64,000 nt of DNA, from positions 3,534,001 through 3,598,000 of the forward strand of contig NZ_CP065047.1 of the NCBI RefSeq assembly GCF_015689175.1. The letters run 5' to 3'. The notes beneath the pieces were generated by a model. The model was given only the letters and a program-made list of their open reading frames with translations, was not told where the DNA came from and did no database searches. A program made the position numbers and the translations under genes. Shown one piece after another: positions 54,588 through 63,933 of the stretch (positions are counted from its first letter, which is position 1; every line of letters starts with the position of its first letter). Source of the DNA: Mycobacterium kubicae. Lineage in GTDB: Bacteria > Actinomycetota > Actinomycetes > Mycobacteriales > Mycobacteriaceae.

Positions 54588-55460
54588 ATGCCCGACGCGC
54601 CTCGCCGCACCACGGCGGCGGCGTACGCCCTGCTCGCGCCCAGTTTGTTCGGCGTGGTGGCGTTTCTGCTGCTGCCGATCCTGGTCGTGGTGTGGCTGAG
54701 TCTGTACCGATGGGACCTGCTGGGGCCGCTGCACTATGTCGGGTTGGCCAACTGGAAGTCCGTGCTCACCGACGGCACCTTCGCCAACTCGCTGCTGGTG
54801 ACGGCCCTCTTCGTGGCACTCGTCGTGCCCGCTCAAACGGTGCTGGGGCTGCTGGCGGCCGCGATGCTGGCCCGCGATCTGCCCGGCACCGGCCTGTTCC
54901 GCACGCTGTACGTGCTGCCCTGGATCTGCGCCCCGCTGGCGATCGCGGTGTTGTGGCGCTGGATTCTGGCGCCCACCGACGGCGCGGTCAGCACCGTGCT
55001 GGGACACCGCATCGAATGGCTGACCAATCCCGATCTGGCGTTGCCGGTGGTGTCGGCGGTCGTCGTGTGGACCAACGTCGGCTACATTGCGCTGTCCTTC
55101 CTGGCCGGTCTGCTGGCCATCCCCGAGGACATCCACAACGCCGCTCGCACCGACGGCGCCAACGCCTGGCAGCGGTTCTGGCGCATCACCTTGCCGATGC
55201 TGCGACCGACGATGTTCTTCGTCCTGGTCACCGGGATCGTCAGCGCCGCACAGGTATTCGACACCGTCTACGCTCTGACCGGCGGCGGGCCGGAGGGCAG
55301 CACCGACCTGGTCGCGCACCGCATCTACGCGGAGGCCTTCGGCGCGGCGGCGATTGGCCGCGCGTCGGTGATGGCGGTGGTGCTGTTCATCATCCTGGTC
55401 GGCGTCACCTTCGTTCAGCATCTGTACTTCCGGCGGCGGATCAGTTATGACCTCACTTAG
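54588..55460 (+). CDS. uspA: Sugar ABC transporter permease UspA
   Basis: 290 residues from ATG 54588, the length of M. tuberculosis UspA (Rv2316). Six transmembrane segments of an MalF-type permease: YALLAPSLFGVVAFLLLPILVVVW, LLVTALFVALVVPAQTVLGLL, and the EAA loop PEDIHNAARTDGANAWQRFWRITLPMLRPT that docks the ATPase. Part of UspABC, an amino-sugar importer in M. tuberculosis. TAATAC lies just before the start. It overlaps uspB by 14 bp. With the binding protein gene uspC truncated here, the importer is probably inactive. Confidence 0.92.
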   Translation: MPDAPRRTTAAAYALLAPSLFGVVAFLLLPILVVVWLSLYRWDLLGPLHYVGLANWKSVLTDGTFANSLLVTALFVALVVPAQTVLGLLAAAMLARDLPGTGLFRTLYVLPWICAPLAIAVLWRWILAPTDGAVSTVLGHRIEWLTNPDLALPVVSAVVVWTNVGYIALSFLAGLLAIPEDIHNAARTDGANAWQRFWRITLPMLRPTMFFVLVTGIVSAAQVFDTVYALTGGGPEGSTDLVAHRIYAEAFGAAAIGRASVMAVVLFIILVGVTFVQHLYFRRRISYDLT

Positions 55461-56262
55461 CCGTCTCGTCGTCTACGCCGGTTTGATTGTCGGGGCGGTG
55501 CTCACCTTGGCGCCGTTCCTGCTGGGGCTGCTGACCTCGTTCACCTCCGCGCACCAGTTCGCCACGGGTACGCCGCTGCAGTTGCCGCGTCCACCGACAC
55601 TTTCCAACTACGGCGACCTGGCCGGGGCCGGGTTCGGCCGCGCGGCCGCGGTGACCGCGTTGATGACGGCGGTGATTCTGCTTGGGCAGCTGACGTTCTC
55701 GGTACTGGCGGCGTTTGCGTTCGCGCGGATGGAGTTTCGCGGACGCGACACGCTGTTCTGGGTCTACATCGCGACGCTGATGGTGCCCGGCACGGTGACG
55801 GTGGTGCCGCTGTATTTGATGATGGCGCAGCTGGGATTGCGGAATACGTTCTGGGCGTTGGTGATTCCGTTCATGTTCGGCTCCCCGTACGCGATCTTCT
55901 TGCTGCGTGAGCACTTTCGCATGATCCCCAATGACCTGATCAACGCCGCACGCCTCGACGGCGCCAACACACTCGACGTGATCGTGCATGTGATCATCCC
56001 GTCCAGCCGGCCGGTTCTTGCGGCGCTGACGATGATCACCGTGGTCTCGCAGTGGAACAACTTCATGTGGCCGTTGGTGATCACCAGCGGCCACCGCTGG
56101 CGGGTACTCACCGTGGCCACGGCCGATCTGCAATCCCGGTTCAATTCGCAATGGACGCTGGTGATGGCGGCGACGACGCTGGCGATTGTGCCGCTGATCG
56201 TCTTGTTCGTGGTCTTCCAGCGCCACATTGTGTCCTCGATCGTCGTCTCGGGGATCAAGTGA
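55447..56262 (+). CDS. uspB: Sugar ABC transporter permease UspB
   Basis: 271 residues, MalG-type permease partner of UspA, homologous to Rv2317. Segments [48 protein letters not shown] and [24 protein letters not shown], and EAA loop [35 protein letters not shown]. It ends 88 bp before the GTG of uspC. Intact. Confidence 0.92.
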   Translation: MTSLSRLVVYAGLIVGAVLTLAPFLLGLLTSFTSAHQFATGTPLQLPRPPTLSNYGDLAGAGFGRAAAVTALMTAVILLGQLTFSVLAAFAFARMEFRGRDTLFWVYIATLMVPGTVTVVPLYLMMAQLGLRNTFWALVIPFMFGSPYAIFLLREHFRMIPNDLINAARLDGANTLDVIVHVIIPSSRPVLAALTMITVVSQWNNFMWPLVITSGHRWRVLTVATADLQSRFNSQWTLVMAATTLAIVPLIVLFVVFQRHIVSSIVVSGIK

Positions 56263-56350
56263 CCGGCATAGGCGTCGAGATTGCCGTAGCGGCTGCCAAT
56301 CCGGGCGGATCACAACCCCCACGGCAATCTCGGCGAAACCGGCGGGCACC

Positions 56351-56872
56351 GTGACTCGACCACGCTTTTCCACACTCGTCGCCGCCGCGCTGGTGGCCAT
56401 CGCGGCGCTGCTGCTGACCACGGCGGTGTTGATGGGCCGCACCGGTGAACCGCGTGACGGCAAGATCGTGGTGACGGTGCGGTTGTGGGCCGAACCGATC
56501 GCGGCGGCCTACAAACAGTCGTTCGAGGCGTTCACCCGCGCCCATCCCAACATCGAGGTGCACACCAATCTTGTTGCGTACTCGAATTATTTCGATACCT
56601 TGCGCACCGACGTGGCCGGTGGCAGCGCCGACGACATCTTCTGGCTCTCCAACGCCTACCTGGACGCCTACGCCGACAGCGGTCGATTGCTGAAAATCGA
56701 CACCAGCCAAACCGCCGACTGGGACTCCGCTGTGGTGGAGCAGTTCACCCGCAAGGGCGCGCTCTGGGGAGTGCCGCAGCTGACCGACGCGGGCATCGCG
56801 GTGTTCTACAACGCCGACCTGCTGGCCGCGGCAGGAGTGGATCCCCGCGAGTTGGACACCGCGCGGTGGAGC
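56351..56872 (+). pseudogene. uspC: uspC, 3'-truncated solute-binding protein gene
   Basis: From GTG 56351: membrane anchor/signal ([25 protein letters not shown]) and the N-terminal ~150 residues of a family-1 sugar-binding protein ([92 protein letters not shown]). After about codon 174, at LDTARWS, similarity to UspC (440 residues in M. tuberculosis) ends. The frame stays open to 58393, but only because it is then antisense to the ECF ATPase gene. About 60% of the protein is missing. Confidence 0.88.
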
Positions 56873-58780
56873 CTGGTCTTCCAGCAGCCGCAGCAGACCG
56901 CGCTGGCTGGCCGCGTCCAATCCAGCCAGCGGCTCGTCGAGAATCAACGCACGCGGCGAACAGGCCAGCAGTCCGGCGAGCACCACGCGGCGCATCTGGC
57001 CGCCGCTGAGTTGGTCGATGCGCCGCTTTCCGAGGGTTGGATCCAGCCCGACGACGCTGAGCGCCGCTGCCACGCGGTCCTGGTCGCGGTGCGAAAAGCC
57101 TGCTGCCGAAGCGACTTCCAAGTCGACACGGCTGCGCATCAACTGCAGCCGGGCCGCCTGAAACGACAACGCCACGGCGCCGACCTGTTCGTGGGTGGGC
57201 CGGCCGTCAAGCAAACAGGAGCCGGTGGTAGGAACCGTCAACCCCGCCATGATCCAGGCCAGCGTCGATTTGCCCGACCCGTTGCCACCGTGAATCAGCA
57301 CGCCGTCGCCCTGTTCGACGACCAAGTTGATGTCGCGCAATGCCGTTTTCGCCCATGGCGTTCCGACGTTGTATTCGTGGCCGACTCCGACCAGTTCAAG
57401 CGCCGGAGCGCGAGCCTGATCGCCCCGCGTAACGGGCGTCTTCGGCGACTCGGCGACCTCCACCATGCCGGTGTTGTCCGGCGAGTCGCTGAGATTGATG
57501 ATGCGGTCGGCCGTATCGGCCTCGTTGTTGTAGTGGGTGATGTGCACCAACGCGGTCCGGTGCCGTTTGGTCAGCCCCGACAACACACCCAGCAGCGCGT
57601 CTCGGCCCTGCTGGTCGACCATGGTGGTGACCTCGTCGGCGATGAGGACGGCCGGCTCTCGGGCCAAAGCGGCGGCAAGGGCGAGGCGCTGCAGCTCCCC
57701 ACCGGACAGGCCTCCGGTGTCACGTTCGGCGAATCCGTCCAGACCCACCTCGCTGAGCAGTTGATCGACGTCGGGCTTGGTGCCCGGCGGCAGGCCCCAG
57801 ACCACATCGTCGCCGACGCGAGTGCCCAGGACCTGGGATTCGGGGTGCTGCAGTACGACGGCGGTGCCACCCAGCCTGCCCAGACCCACGGCGCCAGGCC
57901 GCTCGACGGTGCCGGACGTGGGCTCTCGACCGGCCAGCAACAGCATCAACGTCGTCTTGCCCGAACCGTTCGCGCCGGTGACCGCCACGTGTTCGCCCGG
58001 CTTCACTTCCATGCTGGTCTCGGGCAACGCGTCTTGGCTGGCGCCGGGATAGCGGAACCGGACCTTGTCCAGCCGCACCGGCACCGGAGCGATGTCGGCG
58101 CCCACGTCACCGTCGACCGGCGCGTCAAGCTTGTGCACGTCGGGAATCCCGCGCATGCGTTCCAGCAGCCGCGACAATGCCCACCAGCCGATCAGCGACA
58201 CGATCGAAATGCCGATGGTGAAGTAGGCGAGCAGCCACCACGGCCAGTAGTGCAGAGCGGCCATGAAATCCCGCTTGATGTCTTCCCCGACTCCGGGCAT
58301 GCCGATCCGGGTCAGGAAGGACGCGACGCCCTCCACGTTTGCGGTCATGACATCGAAGATGAGATGCCGCAGGCGGGCCAACAGCGCCAGTAAGCCGACC
58401 ATGAAGGCACCGAACACAAACCCGGCGATCAGCGACGACACGATCACCGTGGGTGTGCCGCGGCCCTTGCGCTTGACGAACCCGGTCAGGCCACCGATGT
58501 AGGCGCTGTGAACCACGCCCATGAAACCGCCCAGGCCGGCTATCAGGAAGGCGATCAACCCCGCGGCGACCGCTGCGGCGAGCAACACCCGGAGGCGGTA
58601 TCGGTACGCGAGCAGCCCGGTGGGGACGGTGCCGAGCAGTGCCAGGCCCGCAGCAAACGGCACGATGACCGAGATGATGGCGATGACGGCGCACAGTGCG
58701 GCCATCACCGCAGCCTGCGCCAGTTCTCCCGGCCGCAACCGACCCCGGTAATGCGTTAGGTGGGGGCCGGGCGCGGTCAC
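56873..58780 (-). pseudogene. Rv2326c-like ECF transporter protein (membrane + two ATPase domains), 3'-truncated
   Basis: From GTG 58780. The N-terminal ~210 residues are membrane-embedded (substrate-component-like). First ABC ATPase: [23 protein letters not shown] and [18 protein letters not shown]. Second ABC ATPase: [69 protein letters not shown]. At about 56873 similarity stops before the H-loop and the end of the second ATPase; the frame then reads antisense uspC down to 56255. The T-component gene expected next to it (as Rv2325c) is absent. Likely inactive, although the first ATPase is complete. Confidence 0.85.
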
Positions 58781-58897
58781 TTCTCCGATTGTGCCAGGCC
58801 CGGGACCTCCCTCAGCGCAGCACTGCAGACGATGTGAATTTCGCCGTCCTGGCGCCAGAACTGGTTGCGCTTAGCAAAGCTATGCAACCATGGGAGC

Positions 58898-59374
58898 ATG
58901 ACTTCATCCGCCGCCGGCAACGACGCCGACGTTGCTCACGGCCTGGGCGCCGACCTTTTGGCCGTCGTTGCACGGCTCAACAGGCTGGCCACTCAGCGCA
59001 TCCAAATGCCCCTGCCTGCCGCCCAAGCCAGGCTGCTGTCCACCATCGAAGCCCAGGGAGAGGCACGCATCTGCCACCTGGCCGCCGTCGACCACTGTTC
59101 GCAACCGACCATGACGACCCAGGTGCGACGCCTCGAGGACGCCGGGCTGGTGGCCCGCACCACCGACCCCGGTGATGCGCGGGCGGTCCGCATCCGCATC
59201 ACGCCGCAGGGCATGCGCACGTTGAACGCCGTGCGGGCCGACCGCGCCGCGGCCATCGAACCGCAGCTGGCCCGGCTGGATGCGACGGATCGGCAGGTGC
59301 TGGCCGACGCCGTGCAGGTGCTGCGCCGGCTGCTCGACAACGCCGCAGCCACGCCGGGCCGCAACACACTGTGA
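58898..59374 (+). CDS. MarR-family transcriptional regulator
   Basis: 158 residues from ATG 58898 (frame open from 58865). Winged helix-turn-helix of the MarR type: LPAAQARLLSTIEAQGEARICHLAAVDHCSQPTMTTQVRRLEDAGLVARTTDPGDARAVRIRITPQGMRTLNAVRADRAAAIEPQLARLDATDRQVLADAVQVL. The DPGDxRxxxIxxTxxG wing is classical. Homologous in position to Rv2327, which follows Rv2326c in M. tuberculosis. Divergent from the truncated transporter gene, which it may control; ligand unknown. Confidence 0.9.
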   Translation: MTSSAAGNDADVAHGLGADLLAVVARLNRLATQRIQMPLPAAQARLLSTIEAQGEARICHLAAVDHCSQPTMTTQVRRLEDAGLVARTTDPGDARAVRIRITPQGMRTLNAVRADRAAAIEPQLARLDATDRQVLADAVQVLRRLLDNAAATPGRNTL

Positions 59375-59478
59375 GCGGGCAAGGCATCCTGGATGCAAGA
59401 CGTTTGTAGGGGGTAAACGCTCCCCGGACGAGAAAGACCCCGGAGAAAGGTGGCGGCGATGCGGATCGAGGCATCGTG

Positions 59479-61995
59479 ATGCCCAACGCCTCACCGTTGA
59501 CCGTGTGGTTCGGCTCGATGCGGTACCTGTTCACCCCGGGCCGCGACGTGATCGTCGGCCACGGTGACCACTGCGATATCCGCCTGGATCGCCCCGGGCA
59601 ACCCGGCCCCGCGCCGCACCACGCGATACCCGATGTGGTGCTGCGGTTCACCGGATCTCATTGGGTGGCCATCGACCGCAACGACAGCGGCCTGTTCACC
59701 GACGGCGCCCGCACCTCAACGGTGGACATCCACGATGGCCAGTCGATCACCCTCGGTGACCCCCAGCACGGGCCACGGCTGACATTCCAGTTGACGACGG
59801 GCGACGAACCCGCACGTCCGGCGCCACCGGCTGCGGGTGCAGTGCGTCGCCAAGCCGCCCCGGAGCCGGCCACCCAGCGCATTCGCGTCGAGCCGACCAC
59901 CCAGAAGATCCCGGTGGAGCCCCCGACCCAGAAGATCGCCGTCACGCCCGCCCCCAATCCAGCGCCTGAACCGGCCACGCAGAAGATGGCCGCCGCCCAG
60001 ACTCCGCTGGAACGGGCCACCCGGCCCATGCGGATACCACCACCGGCACCGCCGCCACCGGGATCGCCGCCACCGGCACCGCCGCCTGCTGCCGCGCCGG
60101 CGCCGCCCCCGCCGCGCCGGCCCGTTCCGCCGCCCTCCCAGCGGCCCACGGTGGAGACGTCGCCCAAGAGCCGCAACTTCGTCAACCTGATGACCGAGGC
60201 GACGCGGAAGCTGCGGGTCACACGTCCCGATACCGGCCCAGGCGACGTCGCGCCGTCCACCAATCGGCTGCCCCTGCAGCCGGGTGCGCGCACGATCGGG
60301 GTCGCGGCATATGAGCTCACCCTCGCCGCCGACGACCACGCGCTGGTGTCAAGTGTTTCGTTCACCGCGCCGCCAGGATCGATGATTGCCGTGGTCGGGC
60401 CGTCGACCGCACGCAACTCTGCGCTGCTCGGGGTGCTCGCCGGTACCCGAACGCCGACCTCAGGCCTGCTCACGGTGGACGGCCACGATGCGGTCGCCGA
60501 GCCGGAGGCCATGCGCTCGCGCGTCGGAGTCGTCACTCGGAGCGAGCGAGTGCATCGGCGCCTCACCGTGGAGCAGGTCCTGCGGTATGCGGCCGAACTG
60601 CGGTTACCGCCCAAAACCTCGCCGGACAACCGCGCCCGCGTGGTGAACCAGGTTCTCGACGAGCTGGAACTGACACCGCACCGCACCACCCGGGTGGCCA
60701 AACTGCCGCCCGAAGCGCGCCGCTGCGTAGCACTGGCCGTCGAACTCGTCACCCGGCCGTCCCTGCTGGTCGCCGACGAGCCAACGGCTGGGCTGGATGC
60801 CGCGCAGGACGACCACGTGATGGCTCTGTTGCGCCGGCAGGCCGACCTGGGCTGCGTGGTGGTGGTGGCCATGACGGCACCGCACCATCTCCACCTTTGC
60901 GACCAGGTATTGGTGCTCACTCCCGCCGGTGCGCTGGCGTTCGCCGGCCCGCCCGCCCAACTCGGCCCGGCGCTGGGCAGCACCGACTGGTCGCACATCT
61001 ATGCGCAGATAAATGCCGATCCGCACGGCGCCCACCACGCTTATCTGTCGCGCCAACAGGCAGCGGTGTCCGCCACTCCGCCAGCGGTGGCCGCCCCCGA
61101 GAAGCTGCCCGCCGTGCTCACCCTCGGCCAGCAGATCCGGTGGGTGGCGCGGCGTCAGGCCCGGCTGTTCTTCGCCAACCGCGTCTACTCGCTGCTCTTG
61201 CTGCTGTTGCCGTTCGTCTTGGGGGCGCTGACTCTGCTGATTCCCGGGGATTCCGGCTTCGACCGGCCCGCGGCGGCCAGCTCCAATCAACACGAAGCCG
61301 TCGAGCTGCTGGCCGCGCTCAACTTCGGAGCTGTCCTCATGGGCACCTTGCTCACCATCGCTGAGGTGGTCTCCGAACGGCGAATCTTCCGGCGCGAGCA
61401 GTCCATCGGCTTATCCGCGACGGCGTACCTCATTGCGAAAATCCTCTTCTTCGCGGTCGTCGCCGCCATCCAGGCAGCGATCCTCACGGTCATCGTCATC
61501 GTCATCAAGGGCGGGCCCCGGCATGGCGGGGCCCTGCTGCACAATTCCGATGCCGAGCTCTACCTCAGCGTGGCGGTCACCGCCATCGTCTCGGCGATCG
61601 TCGGGCTGGCACTGTCGTCCGTGGGTAGATCGCTGCGTGAGGTGCTGCCGTTGCTGGTGCCGGCCGTGCTGGCATCGCTGCTGTTCGCCGGGGGCTTGGT
61701 GTCGCTGGTGGGGACCTGGGGCTATGACCAGGTGTCCTGGTTCGTCCCGGCCCAGTGGGGATATGCGGCGTCAGCGGCCACGATCAACTTGCGCCGGGTC
61801 GACGCGCTGGCCGACACCAACGCGTTGTGGACTCACTATGCCGGCTGGTGGGTGTTCGACATGATCATGCTGACCGCCTTCGGCGCGGTGTGGGCAGGCC
61901 TGGCGCGGTACCGGTTGCGCTCACCTATTCAAGACAGCGGCAAGGCCCAGGCACTACATCGCGAACAGCAGGAATTGAGTGACCTGGGTGGCTGA
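59479..61995 (+). CDS. Rv1747-like FHA-ABC transporter protein with degenerate motifs
   Basis: 838 residues from ATG 59479 (a GTG lies directly before it). Order: FHA-like domain (~15-100), a Pro/Thr-rich linker (~110-240) with repeats of TQ(K/R)(I/M), one ABC ATPase domain (~275-480) and an ABC-2 membrane domain with six segments. In Rv1747, threonines of such a linker are phosphorylated by a Ser/Thr kinase. Two oddities are visible. The FHA core reads VGHGDHCDI and PAPHHA where active domains have GR and SRxHA. The Walker A reads GPSTARNSAL instead of GxxGxGKST, with no lysine, and the signature LPPEARR replaces LSGGQRR. Walker B LLVADEPTAGLD is intact. Overlaps the convergent lipoprotein gene by 42 bp. 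Confidence 0.85.
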   Translation: MPNASPLTVWFGSMRYLFTPGRDVIVGHGDHCDIRLDRPGQPGPAPHHAIPDVVLRFTGSHWVAIDRNDSGLFTDGARTSTVDIHDGQSITLGDPQHGPRLTFQLTTGDEPARPAPPAAGAVRRQAAPEPATQRIRVEPTTQKIPVEPPTQKIAVTPAPNPAPEPATQKMAAAQTPLERATRPMRIPPPAPPPPGSPPPAPPPAAAPAPPPPRRPVPPPSQRPTVETSPKSRNFVNLMTEATRKLRVTRPDTGPGDVAPSTNRLPLQPGARTIGVAAYELTLAADDHALVSSVSFTAPPGSMIAVVGPSTARNSALLGVLAGTRTPTSGLLTVDGHDAVAEPEAMRSRVGVVTRSERVHRRLTVEQVLRYAAELRLPPKTSPDNRARVVNQVLDELELTPHRTTRVAKLPPEARRCVALAVELVTRPSLLVADEPTAGLDAAQDDHVMALLRRQADLGCVVVVAMTAPHHLHLCDQVLVLTPAGALAFAGPPAQLGPALGSTDWSHIYAQINADPHGAHHAYLSRQQAAVSATPPAVAAPEKLPAVLTLGQQIRWVARRQARLFFANRVYSLLLLLLPFVLGALTLLIPGDSGFDRPAAASSNQHEAVELLAALNFGAVLMGTLLTIAEVVSERRIFRREQSIGLSATAYLIAKILFFAVVAAIQAAILTVIVIVIKGGPRHGGALLHNSDAELYLSVAVTAIVSAIVGLALSSVGRSLREVLPLLVPAVLASLLFAGGLVSLVGTWGYDQVSWFVPAQWGYAASAATINLRRVDALADTNALWTHYAGWWVFDMIMLTAFGAVWAGLARYRLRSPIQDSGKAQALHREQQELSDLGG

Positions 61996-63087
61996 GAAGT
62001 TGTTGTCGCTGACCAGCACCACCGCTTGACGGCCGTCGGGCAGTTTAGGGCCGAGGGTGATGCCTTCGACGTTGTCGACGGGATTCTGCGGAGGTGACAT
62101 CCCCGGTGTGGCGGACAAGTCGAAAGCCAGTGACTTGGTCATCGGGGTGAGCGTCGCGCCGTGCAGCGACGGCAGGGCCGAAACGTCAGTGGCGCTACCG
62201 ATTTCGGCGCGGTAGATCCGCACGACCGGAGGCACCGCGTTGGAGCGTTCCAGGACCAGGAACGAGCTGCTGGATAGTGCGACCAGATCTGAGACGCCGT
62301 TGCGGTCGGCGGGCCAATCGGCCGGCTCCATGGGGTAGGCGTACTGGGCCGTGGGCGCGCTGGCGGCGACATCGAACTTGGTCAATCGGGTCAACACCTG
62401 GTGGTCGTCGTCATTGCTCGGTCCGTCGTTGTATCCGGGCCCTTCCATTGCCGCGAACACCGACTGGCCGTCCGGGGTCAGGGTCAGCCCTTCCAGGGCC
62501 CGATTGCGTCGTGGCCCGGTGTGCTGGGCCGACATCGCCAGGTTGGCCGGCAAGGTGAACTGTCCCTGGTAGCTGCCGTCCAGGCCGGCGATCCGGACCC
62601 AGGGATCGGCGAGAACGGGCTGCCGATCGGTCAGCCGTTCACCTTCAGAGCTCCAATACAGCCGTTGTCGCGGGCCGTCGAAGGCGATGCCCTCGGGGTC
62701 GGGCGGCACCACCGGCGGTGTGGTGCCCAACTGCAGCGGACCGAACGGTTGCCCGTTCGCGTCCAGCAGCGGATGCGTGCCGGTGAAGTTGATGTCTTCG
62801 ATTCCCTTGTCCGACAGCGACAATCGCACGGTATAGAACCGGGCCGGGCCGGTTTTGGAACGGTCGTCGCTGATCACGTAATAGAGGCCGCTGGCCGCGT
62901 CGTAACTGATACCGGACAAGCCGCCGATCACCGTGCCGTCGAAGGTGGCGCCGAACGGGACCCGCGATTGCCCCAGGTAGCTCAGCAGCGGCCGGGGCGT
63001 ATTGATCGGGAGCTTGGCCGCGCTGCAGCCTGCCAGCACCCCAGCAGTGAGGCAGCAGGTTGCCAATACCCGTGCGAGCACAGACAT
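61954..63087 (-). CDS. Lipoprotein with phytase-like esterase domain (PF13449 type)
   Basis: 377 residues from ATG 63087, overlapping the preceding VIT gene stop as TGATG. Lipobox LTAGVLAGCSAA. The mature part is a beta-propeller-like 'esterase-like activity of phytase' domain: GTVIGGLSGISYDAASGLYYVISDD, DPEGIAFDGPRQRLYWSSEGE, NRALEGLTLTPDGQSVFAAMEG, NGVSDLVALSSSSFLVLERSN and NVEGITLGPKLPDGRQAVVLVSDNNFS. It is anchored outside the membrane; the substrate is unknown. Confidence 0.85.
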   Translation of the reverse strand: MSVLARVLATCCLTAGVLAGCSAAKLPINTPRPLLSYLGQSRVPFGATFDGTVIGGLSGISYDAASGLYYVISDDRSKTGPARFYTVRLSLSDKGIEDINFTGTHPLLDANGQPFGPLQLGTTPPVVPPDPEGIAFDGPRQRLYWSSEGERLTDRQPVLADPWVRIAGLDGSYQGQFTLPANLAMSAQHTGPRRNRALEGLTLTPDGQSVFAAMEGPGYNDGPSNDDDHQVLTRLTKFDVAASAPTAQYAYPMEPADWPADRNGVSDLVALSSSSFLVLERSNAVPPVVRIYRAEIGSATDVSALPSLHGATLTPMTKSLAFDLSATPGMSPPQNPVDNVEGITLGPKLPDGRQAVVLVSDNNFSATQVTQFLLFAM

Positions 63088-63821
63088 CACATAAGCGCTG
63101 CGATGAGCAACCCGACCAGGTAGGTGGCGGCCACCGCGACCAGGCCGAACACTAATTGCCGGGATGCCGCCCACCACAGCGGTTTTCGGGTAAATCGCGC
63201 GGTCAGCCCACCCGCCACCAGCAGGCCTGCCGCGCCGCAGATCAGGCCGGCTCGCAGCGAGCCATACCCCAGCAGGTAGGGCAGCAGCGGAATGACCGCG
63301 CCCAGGGCGAATGTCACGAACGAGGAGATGGCGGCCAGCCACGGTGAGGGCTTCTCGGCGGGATCTACCCCGATCTCCTGTACGAGATGGAAGTTGACCG
63401 CACGGGTCTCGTCGCGGTGGATCTCGTCGGTGGCGGTGCGTGCGGTCTGTTCGGTCATGCCCATGTCGACCAGCATGGCGACCAGTTCCGCTCGCTCGGC
63501 TTGCGGGCGCGCGCGCAGAAACCGTCGTTCCACCTGGACCTCGGAGTCGATCTGCTCGTTGGCGGTGGTGACCGACGTGTATTCACCCAGTGCCATGGAG
63601 AAGGCCCCGGCCAGCAGGCCCGCGATGCCGCTGACCATCGTGGTGTGCGCGCTTTCGCCGGCCGCCACACCGGCGATCAGGCCCGTGTTGCTGACCAGAC
63701 CGTCCATCGCTCCGAAGGTCGCTGCCCGCAACCAGCCGCCACTGACGTCGGAATGGGTATGCCCGACGTCGAGTGCCGCCTCGGGATCTGCAGCCGAGTC
63801 ACCGGTCTGTGGCTGGGACAT
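63087..63821 (-). CDS. VIT/CCC1-family membrane transporter
   Basis: 244 residues from ATG 63821 (open to 63890). VIT family (vacuolar iron transporter-like): LRAATFGAMDGLVSNTGLIAGVAAGESAH and MVSGIAGLLAGAFSMALGEYTSVTTANEQIDSEVQVE in the first two segments. A cytoplasmic charged helical region follows (RARPQAERAELVAMLVDMGM, ATDEIHRDE) that binds metal in the family, then three C-terminal segments. Probably exports or sequesters Fe(II)/Mn(II). Coupled to the downstream phytase-like lipoprotein gene. Confidence 0.88.
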   Translation of the reverse strand: MSQPQTGDSAADPEAALDVGHTHSDVSGGWLRAATFGAMDGLVSNTGLIAGVAAGESAHTTMVSGIAGLLAGAFSMALGEYTSVTTANEQIDSEVQVERRFLRARPQAERAELVAMLVDMGMTEQTARTATDEIHRDETRAVNFHLVQEIGVDPAEKPSPWLAAISSFVTFALGAVIPLLPYLLGYGSLRAGLICGAAGLLVAGGLTARFTRKPLWWAASRQLVFGLVAVAATYLVGLLIAALM

Positions 63822-63933
63822 GGCGCTATTCAAACCCATCAGAGCGGGTCCTCGCGGTGCGGGCCGGGTGATTGAGAAAACACGCACCAACGGATTTGTT
63901 TGGCGGGCCCGGACGACGGGTTAACGTCGGGGT

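Noticed and set aside
53037-55421. 794-aa frame for TldD
   Set aside because: The extra N-terminal part is low-complexity antisense of uspA. The 505-aa form from GTG 54554 matches the family length.
55453-56463. 336-aa minus-strand frame rich in Arg, His and Gln
   Set aside because: Antisense shadow of uspB; composition is typical of reversed GC-rich coding DNA.
56228-58393. 721-aa plus-strand open frame starting in uspC
   Set aside because: After about codon 215 of the frame it is the antisense of the ECF ATPase gene; only 56351-56872 is real coding sequence.
59658-60998. 446-aa minus-strand frame, Ser/Thr/Gly rich
   Set aside because: Antisense of the Rv1747-like gene, no motif and no ribosome site.
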